A stretch of 64,000 nucleotides of DNA from Caldifarciminota bacterium (GCA_026986775.1 JALSNX010000030.1:143483-207482); one strand, 5' to 3'; counted from the stretch's first letter, positions 43,098 to 52,432 are shown. The notes: generated from the sequence alone by a model not told the origin. Translations and numbers: made by a program.

Positions 43098-45169
43098 TAT
43101 TTACCTCCCTTCTTTTGAAGAACTATTGGAGTGGAAACAAAGTTTTTAAACCTTAAAAGGGCATCTCTGAACCTTTTGTAAGATTTGATAGGAATATATC
43201 TACCAAAGCGTTTGTACGTATCAGTATAAATAATTACATTCGGATTATTTTTATCCTTTTCGTATTTACCCCTTAGAATCCAGAGGTCTGTGGAATCATA
43301 AAACTCTTCCGGTAGTGAGATAATGTCAAAGTTTTGAGGAAGTTCTATTTTGTATGTGTCAACAATCATCTCTGATGTACTGAATCTCAAAGGATATATT
43401 CTTTTGGACAGGGAAACATAATCAAAGGAAAACCTCTCTTTTATTTCTGGTAGATTGAGAAGGAAGAATTTGCCCTCCTTTTCCAGATAAGATGGAATTG
43501 TGGCATAGTAGAGTATATGGAAAGGTTTTGAAATGTCACTTGTGTTTATGAGCCTGAAGGAGTCAAGTGTGGCTCTGGGATTTATTCTGGCAACCATGGA
43601 CATAATTCTCAGTTTTCGTTCATCTTCTCGCACGTAATTCCAGTAATACTTGAGGTTTGATTCATAATCTCCTGTGTAGGATGAATAGAATCTGAGCTTC
43701 ATGATATTATCAGGAGTGATTTTCAGTTTGTAGGAGTATATTCTTGCATAATCTTCTGGAGGTGGCACATCTATGAAATATATGGAATCTTTTTGTGCGC
43801 AAATCGCCCATACCCCATGGTCTGCGCTCCAGAAGTATGGGTACCTGCTCCATCTTCCAGTGGCATCCAGAAATCTGTAAGTACCATCAGGATAAAACAC
43901 CTGTGTAATAGCATGGTTCCCATAGTAAGATGGTATTTCTTTTACCAGCATTGGACCATCATTTGTTCTTATATAAACAGGATATGCTTCAATCCCCACA
44001 GCACCAAGCAGTGTGGAAAAGAGAATAGATTTATCCGTGCAATCTCCATAACCGTTTTTGAGGGTTTCTTCTGCTGGATGCCCGGAGACACCCGAAGCAG
44101 CAGCCCCTTTTATAGAAATATATCTTATATTCTGCTGAACCCAGTAATATATTTGAGCAATGGAATCATCTATGGATTTTGCTCCCTGCACTATGTTTTC
44201 AGCAAGCTTTTTTAGAGTATCTGTGACAACCATTCTTTTTTTCTGAAAATCAGTGTACCAGCTGAAGATATATGACCAGTCTTTCTGGTTTGATCCAACA
44301 AGTCTTGGCACAATATCCATCATGGCAGGCATTAAAGGTTCTCTGGAAAAAGCGGGTATCTTCCATGCTTCAGCATTTATAATCTTTCTGCTATTTTCAG
44401 TTGTTTCTTTAATCTTTATATTAAACGTGTCGGCATTCAGGAGGATTTTCTTGAAGTATGTGGTATCTGGCATAACTATTCTGTAATGAGAGTAATAAAC
44501 AGCATCTTCTCCTCCAAAGTTCCAGTTTATACTGAAAATCTTTTTGTTCCATGGACTGTAAATTTCGTACATTATAGCATATTCAACGATGTCACCAACC
44601 TCTGCCTGTGGTATGGTAAAACTTACTGTATATCCCTTGTCAAAGAACTCAAGGCCCTGTGTGGGTTTTGTTATTTTTACTTCATCTGGTGAAAGGTAGA
44701 TAACCTTTCCGTTTTTCTTGATAGTCCTACCAAGGAGTATTTTAAAGTGTTCGCTTTCAGGTGAATATCCTATTTGCATCTTTGCAAGGTCTTTTGCTTC
44801 AGGTTTCAATATAACTCCTGCAAAATGATATACAAACACTCTCGTTCCATCGTTTTTGAGTCTTATATATCCCTCATCAAGAAGGGTTATCATTTTTTCA
44901 TTTTTAAATGACTTAAGGGCGCTGTCCTTCAATGCAATAAGATGTTCAGGGGTAATTTCTCTGTATCCTTCCTCTTCCAGACGTTCTTTCTGCGTGAACA
45001 TTATTCTACGAATCTCGTCTCTTTTGAGTGTGGTTTTGTCTAATTTGAGTTTTCCCTTTTTATACTCTATTCTATCCGAGGATATTCTCTTTCCGTCTCT
45101 TGTTTCAATTTCCACTCCCTTCAGTGGAAAGGCAACAAGTATAGTCAAAATAAGGGTAAACAACCTCAT
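43097..45169 (-). CDS. Exported DUF3857/transglutaminase-like protein, catalytic member
   Basis: The 690-residue protein has a signal peptide (MRLFTLILTILVAFPLKG), an N-terminal beta unit similar to its neighbour (VEIETRDGKRISSDRIEYKKG), a DUF3857 domain, and a transglutaminase-like domain near residues 290-450. The Cys lies in NGYGDCTDKSILFSTLL, the His in YGNHAITQVFYPDG and the Asp in FLDATG. These exported proteins are common in Bacteroidetes-like groups; their substrate is not known. AAGGAGG lies before the ATG. It leads a minus-strand operon with its catalytically dead paralogue, tsaD and the YfhO-like gene. Confidence 0.8.
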   Translation of the reverse strand: MRLFTLILTILVAFPLKGVEIETRDGKRISSDRIEYKKGKLKLDKTTLKRDEIRRIMFTQKERLEEEGYREITPEHLIALKDSALKSFKNEKMITLLDEGYIRLKNDGTRVFVYHFAGVILKPEAKDLAKMQIGYSPESEHFKILLGRTIKKNGKVIYLSPDEVKITKPTQGLEFFDKGYTVSFTIPQAEVGDIVEYAIMYEIYSPWNKKIFSINWNFGGEDAVYYSHYRIVMPDTTYFKKILLNADTFNIKIKETTENSRKIINAEAWKIPAFSREPLMPAMMDIVPRLVGSNQKDWSYIFSWYTDFQKKRMVVTDTLKKLAENIVQGAKSIDDSIAQIYYWVQQNIRYISIKGAAASGVSGHPAEETLKNGYGDCTDKSILFSTLLGAVGIEAYPVYIRTNDGPMLVKEIPSYYGNHAITQVFYPDGTYRFLDATGRWSRYPYFWSADHGVWAICAQKDSIYFIDVPPPEDYARIYSYKLKITPDNIMKLRFYSSYTGDYESNLKYYWNYVREDERKLRIMSMVARINPRATLDSFRLINTSDISKPFHILYYATIPSYLEKEGKFFLLNLPEIKERFSFDYVSLSKRIYPLRFSTSEMIVDTYKIELPQNFDIISLPEEFYDSTDLWILRGKYEKDKNNPNVIIYTDTYKRFGRYIPIKSYKRFRDALLRFKNFVSTPIVLQKKGGK

Positions 45170-45200
45170 AAAATCTGCCTCCTTTGTTTTGTGTTTTAAT

Positions 45201-45229
45201 ATTTTAACTGCTCATACAGAGTTGTTCAA
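45201..45229 (-). promoter_or_regulatory. Promoter of the DUF3857-tsaD operon
   Basis: On the minus strand TTGAAC (45224-45229), a 17-bp spacer and TAAAAT (45201-45206). The -35 box lies within the inverted repeat GTTCA-AA-TGAAC (45224-45235), a possible operator. Confidence 0.6.
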
Positions 45230-45257
45230 ATGAACTTTTTGCTTTTTTGAGCCCCAC

Positions 45258-45286
45258 TTGAAGCGACATTTTCAAGGCTTTATAAC
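45258..45286 (+). promoter_or_regulatory. Leaderless promoter of the DUF948-ytxH-gap operon
   Basis: TTGAAG (45258-45263), a 17-bp spacer and TATAAC (45281-45286), followed by seven bases and the ATG at 45294. The track's start at 45258 is the TTG of the -35 box. Confidence 0.7.
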
Positions 45287-45293
45287 TATTATT

Positions 45294-45632
45294 ATGACAT
45301 ATCTGATTATTGCTATTTACGTGGTTTTGCTGATTGCACTGATATTTTTGACAGTGCTGCTCATTCGGCTACTGGCTTTCCTAAAAAAAGCCGAAAAGAC
45401 TCTTTCAGAACTTGATGAAGCCCTCGTTACTCTTAACAGTGACCTTCCTGTAATTATGGAGAATCTCAAGGAAGTGTCTCTGGATGCCAGGGAGACTTCA
45501 AAAATAACAAGAGTTGCCATAAAGAAGGCCAGGGATCAAATATTATGGATGAATATAGCAAAAGAAGCGATACAGATGTTATTATCTTTTAGAAAAAGTA
45601 AAACCAAGAAAGGAGGAAGTAAAGATGAGTGA
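45294..45632 (+). CDS. DUF948-like membrane-anchored coiled-coil protein
   Basis: The corrected start (predicted leaderless) gives 112 residues. An N-terminal membrane span (LIIAIYVVLLIALIFLTVLLIRLLAFL) is followed by a coiled coil (AEKTLSELDEALVTLNSDLPVIMENL) and a basic tail. This is the DUF948 pattern, often found beside YtxH proteins in stress-related loci, as here. It probably sits in the inner membrane with the coil in the cytoplasm. Molecular function unknown. It overlaps the next gene by eight bases. Confidence 0.75.
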   Translation: MTYLIIAIYVVLLIALIFLTVLLIRLLAFLKKAEKTLSELDEALVTLNSDLPVIMENLKEVSLDARETSKITRVAIKKARDQILWMNIAKEAIQMLLSFRKSKTKKGGSKDE

Positions 45633-45846
45633 TAGGGATGGAGGATGGACCCTGCTTACTTTTATGGCCGGTATTGTGGTGGGGGCAGCAATGGCACTTA
45701 TGCTTGCTCCTGCACCGGGCGAGGAAACAAGGAAAAAATTAAAAGAAGTAGCGGAAAAAGCAGGTGAATATGCTGCTAAAAAGGCAAAAGAAAAACTGGA
45801 AGAAAAAACAGTAGAGGTAGAGGAAGAACAGGAGGAAGAGGCATGA
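45625..45846 (+). CDS. YtxH-like small membrane protein
   Basis: The 73-residue protein has a glycine/alanine-rich membrane segment (LLTFMAGIVVGAAMALMLAPAPGEETRKKL) that matches the YtxH family signature APxxGxxTR, followed by a highly charged Lys/Glu helix ending in EEEQEEEA-type acidic repeats. AGGAGG lies upstream. YtxH genes are general-stress genes in Bacillus; the function is unclear. It overlaps the gap start by four bases. Confidence 0.8.
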   Translation: MSDRDGGWTLLTFMAGIVVGAAMALMLAPAPGEETRKKLKEVAEKAGEYAAKKAKEKLEEKTVEVEEEQEEEA

Positions 45847-46844
45847 AGGTTAAAGTGGCCATAAACGGTTTTGGCCGTATAGGCAGACAGATTTTCAAAA
45901 TAGGGTTTGACCACCCCAATCTGGAGTTTGTAGCTGTTAATGACCTGACTGATGCAGAATCTTTAGCCCTGTTATTACAGCGTGACTCTGTTTTCAGAAA
46001 ATATGAAAAAGATGTGAGTGTTGATGGAGATTATATTGTAGTTGATGGACAGAAGATAAAGGTTTTTGCAGAGAAAGACCCAGCAAAAATTCCCTGGGGA
46101 GAAGTGGGTGCACAAATAGTGGTGGAATCCACCGGGCTTTTCCGTTCAAGAGATAAGGCTGCTTTGCATCTTCGGGATACAGTGAAAAAGGTTGTTATAT
46201 CTGCACCTGCCAAGGGGGAGCCGGCCGATGTAACCATTGTTATGGGAGTAAACGACGAAAAATACGACCCTGAAAAGCATCATGTTATATCCAATGCCTC
46301 CTGTACTACCAATGCCTTCGCACATTTAGTTAAGGTGGCTCATGAGCATTTTAAAATAAAAAGAGGTATAATGACTACAATTCATTCATACACCAATGAC
46401 CAGAGGATACTGGACCAGCCTCACAGGGATATTAGAAGAGCGAGGGCAGCCGGTCTTTCCATGATTCCAACAAGTACGGGCGCTGCAAAGGCTATTTTCT
46501 CCATATTCCCTGACCTTAACGGTAAACTATCCGCAATATCCATGCGTGTTCCCACACCAGATGTTTCCATAGTGGATTTTGCAGTTGAAGTAGAAAAGGA
46601 AACCACAGTTGAAGAGGTTAATAAGGTTTACAGAGATTACGCCAATAAATATTTCGGTTATACAGAAGAAAAACTGGTATCAGTTGATTACATAGGTGAT
46701 TCTCATGCAGGTGTCTTTGATGCCACACTCACACAGGTTATTGATGGCACGTTTTTAAAACTCTTTGCATGGTATGATAATGAGTGGGGATATTCAACCA
46801 TGCTTGTTCATTTGCTTGATAAAATAGCATCAATGATGAAGTAA
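45843..46844 (+). CDS. gap: Glyceraldehyde-3-phosphate dehydrogenase, type I
   Basis: This glycolytic enzyme interconverts glyceraldehyde 3-phosphate and 1,3-bisphosphoglycerate with NAD. The 333-residue protein has the Rossmann start INGFGRIGRQIFK, catalytic ISNASCTTNAF (active-site Cys), TIHSYTNDQRILDQPHRDIRRARAA, STGAAKAI, and the C-terminal WYDNEWGYS. The start is coupled to the ytxH-like gene by an ATGA overlap, so expression follows the leaderless promoter of the membrane-protein pair. No other glycolytic gene is nearby. Confidence 0.97.
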   Translation: MKVKVAINGFGRIGRQIFKIGFDHPNLEFVAVNDLTDAESLALLLQRDSVFRKYEKDVSVDGDYIVVDGQKIKVFAEKDPAKIPWGEVGAQIVVESTGLFRSRDKAALHLRDTVKKVVISAPAKGEPADVTIVMGVNDEKYDPEKHHVISNASCTTNAFAHLVKVAHEHFKIKRGIMTTIHSYTNDQRILDQPHRDIRRARAAGLSMIPTSTGAAKAIFSIFPDLNGKLSAISMRVPTPDVSIVDFAVEVEKETTVEEVNKVYRDYANKYFGYTEEKLVSVDYIGDSHAGVFDATLTQVIDGTFLKLFAWYDNEWGYSTMLVHLLDKIASMMK

Positions 46845-46858
46845 AAAGGAGGTATAGT

Positions 46859-48679
46859 ATGAAGAGGCTGTATGTAATAGTGGCGCTCCTCGTAGCAACG
46901 GGGCTGAGTGCACAAACAGTGACTGATATATATACCATTCAGTCACAGATGGATACCACAGGTGCATCCCTGTGGCAGGATAGTGTAGTAACCGTGGAAG
47001 GTGTTGTATCAGCAGGATATGGTGTTACAGGTTCAAGGAACTTCTTCCTTGAGATGAGGCAGGGAGGACCATATTCAGGAGTAATGGTGTATGTTCCAGC
47101 TTCAGCGGGGGATTTTCCTGTTCAACTGGGAGAATCTCTAAGGGTAACAGGTACAGTGTCTGAATACTACGGAAATACAGAATTAAGTGTACAGGATACA
47201 AATAATATAACAAGGCTCGGCATAGTTGACCCGATTACACCTACAGAAATAACCTGTGATTATCTTGACACTGCTTCCACTACAACAGTACCATGGGACT
47301 CAGCAGAGGCATATGAGGGAGTGCTTATCAAGGTGAATAATGTGGTGGTCACAGAAGAAATGGATGCCAATGGTAACTGGCAGGTTTCTGATGGCACAGG
47401 ATATGTATATGTAAACAATAACTACTCCTATACACCCACGCTTTACGATAGGTTGAATGTTACAGGTATTGTTCAGACACATTATGGTCTGTATAAAATA
47501 AGACCTCGTGGTGATAATGATTTTGAGTTCTTAAATCCTGGTATTTCCCTGGCCTATGCATCTGATGCTCAGGTTATAGATGTGGTTTTCAAGACAAATA
47601 TGGATTCAAATGCCGAAGACCCGACAAAGTATGTTATTACACCCTCTATTACAATAGACCACGTTACTCTTGATAGTAACGACTCAACGCTTGTGCATAT
47701 CTACACTACTGATATGGTCGGTGGAACTGAGTATACACTCACAACGTCAAATCTTTCTGATGCTTATGGGCAGGCAATTAATGATACGGTTACATTTTAT
47801 GGTGGATTCACACCAATAGTTACCATTCAGACTGACACAGTGGCCGGTGATACATCAGGGACATACCCTACCAACTGGGTTGGAAGAACGGTTACTATAA
47901 CAGGAGTTGTCAGTGCTAATAAGGACCATTTTAATTATCCATTCTTCTTCGTCCAGCAGGGTGAAGTGGCATTCGGTGGCCTTCAGATATGGGACCCTGC
48001 AGGTGTATTTTCACCGCAGGATGGTGACTCGGTGATAATTGTTGGTCAACTTACTGAGTACAATGGTGCTACAGAGATGTTGAATTTGGTGTATGGTGTA
48101 ACAGTATCAACAGGACATACTGTTAATCCCATTAACGTAAATACAGGTGACCTTATACCAGGCGCTGGCTTTACAGCAGAGGGTTATGAGGGTGTTCTTG
48201 TCAAAGTGGATAGCGCTCAGGTAACAGACCCTGGAACAGGAGGAGACTTTGTTATAGACGATGGCACAGGAGGAGTTACTGTTACAAACACGGACCATAT
48301 AACATACACGCCCAATGCTGGTGATGTTCTCAATGTTACTGGAGTCCTGAGATATATTGGACAGCTTTATCCAAGAGGTGATAATGATATTGAGGTAGTA
48401 GGTATTGAGGAAAAGTACTTAAATCCTGTTAAGAACTTCAGAGTGAGAACTGTGGGAAGAAAATCCCTTTACTTTGATATTACTCTCAACACAGCACAGT
48501 CTGTAGAGATATCAGTGTTCAATATTGCGGGTGCCAGAGTTTACAACAGGAATTTTGGAAAACTTTCTGCAGGCACACATTCGTTTAACCTTACTTCTTC
48601 TCTTTCTCGTGGTGTTTACTTTGTGAATGTGAGAGCAGGAAATAGATATATGATTGGAAAGGCTGTACTTGTAAGGTAG
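46859..48679 (+). CDS. Exported OB-fold/nuclease-associated repeat protein with a C-terminal sorting domain
   Basis: The 606-residue protein has a clear signal peptide (MKRLYVIVALLVATGLSAQ). It contains two copies of an OB-like beta unit that occurs in bacterial extracellular nucleases. The copies share YEGVL(I/V)KV...DGTG and YPRGDND/RPRGDND motifs (about residues 30-225 and 315-510), and are separated by an Ig-like domain. No nuclease active site is visible. The last about 80 residues (VEISVFNIAGARVYNRNFG to GVYFVNVRAG) form a Por/type IX-like sorting domain. It follows gap after AAAGGAGG and is closed by the terminator at 48700. Probably a surface-bound nucleic-acid- or carbohydrate-binding protein. 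Confidence 0.78.
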   Translation: MKRLYVIVALLVATGLSAQTVTDIYTIQSQMDTTGASLWQDSVVTVEGVVSAGYGVTGSRNFFLEMRQGGPYSGVMVYVPASAGDFPVQLGESLRVTGTVSEYYGNTELSVQDTNNITRLGIVDPITPTEITCDYLDTASTTTVPWDSAEAYEGVLIKVNNVVVTEEMDANGNWQVSDGTGYVYVNNNYSYTPTLYDRLNVTGIVQTHYGLYKIRPRGDNDFEFLNPGISLAYASDAQVIDVVFKTNMDSNAEDPTKYVITPSITIDHVTLDSNDSTLVHIYTTDMVGGTEYTLTTSNLSDAYGQAINDTVTFYGGFTPIVTIQTDTVAGDTSGTYPTNWVGRTVTITGVVSANKDHFNYPFFFVQQGEVAFGGLQIWDPAGVFSPQDGDSVIIVGQLTEYNGATEMLNLVYGVTVSTGHTVNPINVNTGDLIPGAGFTAEGYEGVLVKVDSAQVTDPGTGGDFVIDDGTGGVTVTNTDHITYTPNAGDVLNVTGVLRYIGQLYPRGDNDIEVVGIEEKYLNPVKNFRVRTVGRKSLYFDITLNTAQSVEISVFNIAGARVYNRNFGKLSAGTHSFNLTSSLSRGVYFVNVRAGNRYMIGKAVLVR

Positions 48680-48681
48680 GA

Positions 48682-49359
48682 ATGTGGAAGTCTATTCTTA
48701 AAAAGGGGCACCTCTGGGTGCCCTTTTTTATTTTATTCTCTTCAGTGTCAGTTTTAAGAGCAGAATATACAAATTGTGTTGTTCCTCCGGCTCTATCTGT
48801 GCTGTCTTCTTTTAAAGGTGATGAGATAATTACCGAGGATTTATTTCATAATACTCCTTTTATCAAATCTTTTTCTAAAATAGGTAGGGGGGAAACTGCC
48901 GTATTACTCCTTTTTTCGCATACTTTGATGACTGTCCTCATGAAAAAGAAACTTAATTTTGAAAAAAAGGCGTTTTTAACCTTTATGTTGACAGGTTTTA
49001 CTGCCCTGACCATGAAGCATCTATTTCACAGAACGAGACCAAATACACAAAAAAATTTATTTTACGGTCCTGGTTTATCATGTAAAAACCTTTCTTTCCC
49101 TTCTGGCCATACTATGCTTGCCTTTGCCATGGCCGGATTAATGAGTGAACGATATGGATATTCAGGTATATTTTATACACTCGCTGGTTTTGTTGGAGTT
49201 GCGAGGATTGCCAAAGGAATGCATTATTTCAGTGATGTTGTATTGGGAGGTTTTACAGGGTATTTCCTAAGTAAACTGGTACTGCGTAAAAAGCCGTGTC
49301 CCAAAATTTATATTTATTCTCTTACAAAAGAAATCAGAATTTTATACCTGCTGAGATAA
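48682..49359 (+). CDS. PAP2-family phosphatase with signal or membrane segments
   Basis: The 225-residue protein has the three-part PAP2 signature: KHLFHRTRPNT, FPSGHTMLAFAMAG and ARIAKGMHYFSDVVLGG. This holds the His/Arg residues of lipid-phosphate phosphatases such as undecaprenyl-diphosphate or phosphatidylglycerophosphate phosphatase. Hydrophobic segments place it in the membrane. Residues 6-20 (LKKGHLWVPFFILF) are encoded by the intrinsic terminator of the upstream gene, so expression needs read-through or an internal promoter, or the start lies further down. A similar hairpin closes the gene. Confidence 0.83.
   Translation: MWKSILKKGHLWVPFFILFSSVSVLRAEYTNCVVPPALSVLSSFKGDEIITEDLFHNTPFIKSFSKIGRGETAVLLLFSHTLMTVLMKKKLNFEKKAFLTFMLTGFTALTMKHLFHRTRPNTQKNLFYGPGLSCKNLSFPSGHTMLAFAMAGLMSERYGYSGIFYTLAGFVGVARIAKGMHYFSDVVLGGFTGYFLSKLVLRKKPCPKIYIYSLTKEIRILYLLR
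48700..48735 (+). terminator. Intrinsic terminator embedded in the 5' coding part of the PAP2 gene
   Basis: A 13-bp stem AAAAAGGGGCACC/GGTGCCCTTTTTT (one G-T pair) with loop TCTG, then a T-rich run. It lies 20 bases after the OB-fold gene stop and inside codons 7-18 of the PAP2 frame. Confidence 0.85.
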
Positions 49360-49360
49360 T

Positions 49361-49390
49361 AAAAAAGGGCACCTTGCGGTGCCCTTTTTA
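49361..49390. terminator. Bidirectional terminator between the PAP2 gene and clpB
   Basis: AAAAAGGGCACC/GGTGCCCTTTTT around TTGC, A-rich before and T-rich after, so it can act on both strands between the convergent genes. It is nearly identical in stem sequence to the hairpin at 48700. Confidence 0.9.
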
Positions 49391-49395
49391 TGAAT

Positions 49396-52300
49396 TTATG
49401 ATTCTTTTTCTTTCTTAATTTCAAATTTTCCATCTTTCGCATCAACAATGATTGTATCTCCTTCTTTCACCTCACCCTTTAAGATAAGGCTGGAGAGTTC
49501 ATTTTCAATGGCCCTTTGTATGAGTCGCTTAAGGGGTCTTGCTCCCATAGTAGGGTCAAACCCTTCTCGTGCAAGAAGTTCTTTTGCCTGTGGCGTAAGT
49601 TTTATATCCAGTTTCTGGTCTTTTAGACGTAGGCGTAAGTGTTCAATCAATATGTCAACAATCTTTATTATATGATCCCATTTAAGTGGATGGAATACCA
49701 CAATTTCGTCTATTCTGTTGATAAATTCAGGCCTGAACGTGTGTTTTACCACATCAAGCACCTTTTCCCGTGCTCTTGTAAATTCTTCATCAAATTCCCT
49801 TTCTAACTTTTCCCTTTCCTTTATAAGATTGTCTTTTTCCTTGTTGTATACATCTTCAGATATTTCGCCTTTACGTTTTCTTTCATCCAGTTCTCTAAAC
49901 TTCTTGTTAAGTACTTCGTATCTGGGGTTGAATCTCTCCATAAGGTCTCTTAAGTATTCGCTTCCAAGGTTGCTTGTCATGATAATTACCGTATTTCTGA
50001 ACGAGACCGTTCTTCCCTGAGAGTCTGTAAGCCTGCCATCATCAAGCACCTGTAGAAACAGGTCAAATACTCTTGGATGTGCCTTTTCAACCTCATCAAG
50101 AAGTATGACAGAGTAAGGTTTTCTCCTCACCGCCTCAGTGAGTTTTCCGCCCTCCTCATATCCAACATAACCTGGAGGTGCTCCAATGAGCTTTGCCACA
50201 GAGTGTTGTTCTTTGAATTCAGACATGTCAAGTCTTATGAGCGCATCTTCATCACCAAAGAGAAACTTCGCAAGGGTTTTGGCAAGTTCTGTTTTTCCAA
50301 CCCCCGTGGGTCCCAAAAAGAGGAAAGAACCAAGCGGTCTTCTTGGGTCAGTGACTCCCGCACGTGCCCTTCTTATTGCCTCGGATACAGCCTTTATGGC
50401 GTCATCCTGTCCAACAACGCGTTTGTGAAGATGGTCTTCCATTTTCAAAAGCCTCTGTTTTTCTTCCTCAAGCATCTTGGATACGGGTATGCCGGTTGTA
50501 CGGGAAATAATTTCTGCTATATCTTCTCTTGTCACAACAGGCCGGTTTTTAGGTTCTTTCTTCCTGTTTTTTAGCATAAGAAGTTCCTTTTTGGATTTTT
50601 TGAGTTCTTCTTCTTTCTTTTCCCACTCCTCAATCTTTGCTTCTTCCTCAAGTTTCTTTACCTCTTCTTCAAGTGCCTTTATTTTATCTTCAAGTTCAGC
50701 AATCTTTGATGAGACATCTTCTTTGCCTTCACTCATAGACTTTATAGCCTTTCTTGCACAGGCCTGGTCAAGAACATCAATGGCCTTGTCCGGTAAATAT
50801 CGTCCCTGTATGTATTTATGTGACAGTTTCACCGCAGATTCAATTGCTTCGTCAGATATTTTTACGTTGTGATGCTCCTCATATTTAGGTCTTAACCCTT
50901 TAAGAATTTCAATGGTCATTTCTGGTGTGGGTTCTTCAACCCAGATAGGCTGAAATCTGCGTTCAAGTGCGGAATCTTTTTCTATATACTTTCTATATTC
51001 ATCTTCGGTGGTGGCACCTATTACCTGAAAATCGCCTCTTGCAAGAGCAGGTTTGAACATATTGGCTGCATCCATTGACCCTTCAGCCCTACCTGCACCC
51101 ACAACATTGTGCAATTCATCAATAAACAAAATGACGTCTTTTGCCTCTTTTACACCATCAAGAATACCCTTGAGACGCTCCTCAAAGTCACCTCTGTAAC
51201 GTGTGCCTGCAACAAGTGAACCCATATCCAGTTGCAGAATTCTTTTGTTTTTGAGTTTTTCAGGCACTTCACCTTTTACTATCTTCTGAGTAAGTCCCTC
51301 CACTATGGCAGTTTTTCCAACACCTGCCTTGCCCACTAAAACGGGATTATTTTTCTGCCTTCTTGAGAGAACCTCTATGGTCTGTTCTATTTCTTTTTCC
51401 CTTCCTATGACAGGGTCAAGTTTATTTTCCTTAGCAAGTTGTGTAAGGTCAATGGTAAACTTCTCCAGTGGAGATTTTTCTTCCTCTTTCAATTCTTCTT
51501 TTAAATTTCTCATATCGTTCCTCCCGTGTTTTTCTATACTCTTTAAAAGTTCGGATAAATAAAGACCACCAATGGCCTGGGGTACGCCGAGCATGGAGTC
51601 TATCAACCCCGTAAGCGTTACTTCTTTGTCCGCTTGTGATGCCTTATTAAGAATAAGTGTGGTGAAATAGGAGTACCTGTTTTCAGTGGGTTCACCAAGC
51701 AGTTTGTATCTCATTTTTGCCACAATTCTCCTCGGGTCAACGCCGTTATCACGAATATTCAAAAGAGTATTTCTGAGTCTTTCCTCAATATCAAGGACAC
51801 TGGAGAGAATCTTGTTCTCACTATCTCTGTCAAGCGAGGATGTAACCTTTTTAAGTTCATTAACAAATGTTCTTGGTACGCGGATTATCTGCTCTCTCAT
51901 GACCCATTGAGTGCGTGGTTCTTCAAAACTCCACATATCACCAAAAAATTCTCTGATAAAGTCCTCCATTGTTGTGCTTCTCTGTCGTGATGGCACCCAT
52001 CTCTTCACGTGAACCTCGGCAAAGTCCCTTATCCTTTTTCCCTCAAGATAGTCTCCGATATACGCATCAAGATGGTCAAGGAGTGCTCTTATAACTTCCC
52101 GTCTTTTGCTTTCACCAAACTCACCTGCGATTTCAAATGTTGCCTCCTTCAATGCACTGGTATAGGATTCTGTTAGTGTATCCAGTTGATTATCCAGATG
52201 GGAAAGAGCCTTTTCAATTTCTCTGTGTGCTGCCTCTGGATTTATACCCTTTTTTGCAAGCAATTTGTAAAATGCGTTGTCTTCTTTTACTAAAAACAAC

Positions 52301-52407
52301 GCGTTAAGAATGTGGTCTGTATCTATATAAAAATCCTTTTTTTCCTCTGCAAGACTCTTTGCAGTATCAAGGACTTTCTTTGCCTGTTTGTTCAATTTCA
52401 TACCCAC
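49396..52407 (-). CDS. clpB: ClpB-like AAA+ disaggregase with enlarged N-domain and an extra coiled coil in the second ATPase domain
   Basis: The 1003-residue protein has two AAA+ modules. The first (about residues 340-560) has Walker [15 protein letters not shown] and Walker [10 protein letters not shown]; the second (about 680-990) has [15 protein letters not shown] and [12 protein letters not shown]. The N-terminal region before the first module is about 330 residues, longer than usual. The middle coiled coil (about 575-635) is short, as in ClpC/ClpE. In the second module, between TSNLGSEYL and [10 protein letters not shown], there is an insert of about 55 residues forming a charged coiled coil. 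ClpC-type proteins have their ClpP-binding loop here; no IGF/LGF-like tripeptide is visible, so a ClpP-independent role is likely. The ATG follows GGAGGTGGGT. It is divergent from the KaiC-like operon. Confidence 0.9.
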   Translation of the reverse strand: MGMKLNKQAKKVLDTAKSLAEEKKDFYIDTDHILNALFLVKEDNAFYKLLAKKGINPEAAHREIEKALSHLDNQLDTLTESYTSALKEATFEIAGEFGESKRREVIRALLDHLDAYIGDYLEGKRIRDFAEVHVKRWVPSRQRSTTMEDFIREFFGDMWSFEEPRTQWVMREQIIRVPRTFVNELKKVTSSLDRDSENKILSSVLDIEERLRNTLLNIRDNGVDPRRIVAKMRYKLLGEPTENRYSYFTTLILNKASQADKEVTLTGLIDSMLGVPQAIGGLYLSELLKSIEKHGRNDMRNLKEELKEEEKSPLEKFTIDLTQLAKENKLDPVIGREKEIEQTIEVLSRRQKNNPVLVGKAGVGKTAIVEGLTQKIVKGEVPEKLKNKRILQLDMGSLVAGTRYRGDFEERLKGILDGVKEAKDVILFIDELHNVVGAGRAEGSMDAANMFKPALARGDFQVIGATTEDEYRKYIEKDSALERRFQPIWVEEPTPEMTIEILKGLRPKYEEHHNVKISDEAIESAVKLSHKYIQGRYLPDKAIDVLDQACARKAIKSMSEGKEDVSSKIAELEDKIKALEEEVKKLEEEAKIEEWEKKEEELKKSKKELLMLKNRKKEPKNRPVVTREDIAEIISRTTGIPVSKMLEEEKQRLLKMEDHLHKRVVGQDDAIKAVSEAIRRARAGVTDPRRPLGSFLFLGPTGVGKTELAKTLAKFLFGDEDALIRLDMSEFKEQHSVAKLIGAPPGYVGYEEGGKLTEAVRRKPYSVILLDEVEKAHPRVFDLFLQVLDDGRLTDSQGRTVSFRNTVIIMTSNLGSEYLRDLMERFNPRYEVLNKKFRELDERKRKGEISEDVYNKEKDNLIKEREKLEREFDEEFTRAREKVLDVVKHTFRPEFINRIDEIVVFHPLKWDHIIKIVDILIEHLRLRLKDQKLDIKLTPQAKELLAREGFDPTMGARPLKRLIQRAIENELSSLILKGEVKEGDTIIVDAKDGKFEIKKEKES

Positions 52408-52432
52408 CTCCTTTTATGGTTTGACAGGGGTA

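Noticed and set aside
46859-48679. Reading the OB-fold protein as an active extracellular nuclease
   Set aside because: Only the binding-type beta repeats are visible; no nuclease catalytic motif was found.
50077-50574. 165-residue ORF antisense to clpB
   Set aside because: Shadow of a highly conserved AAA+ coding region; no start signal or family resemblance.
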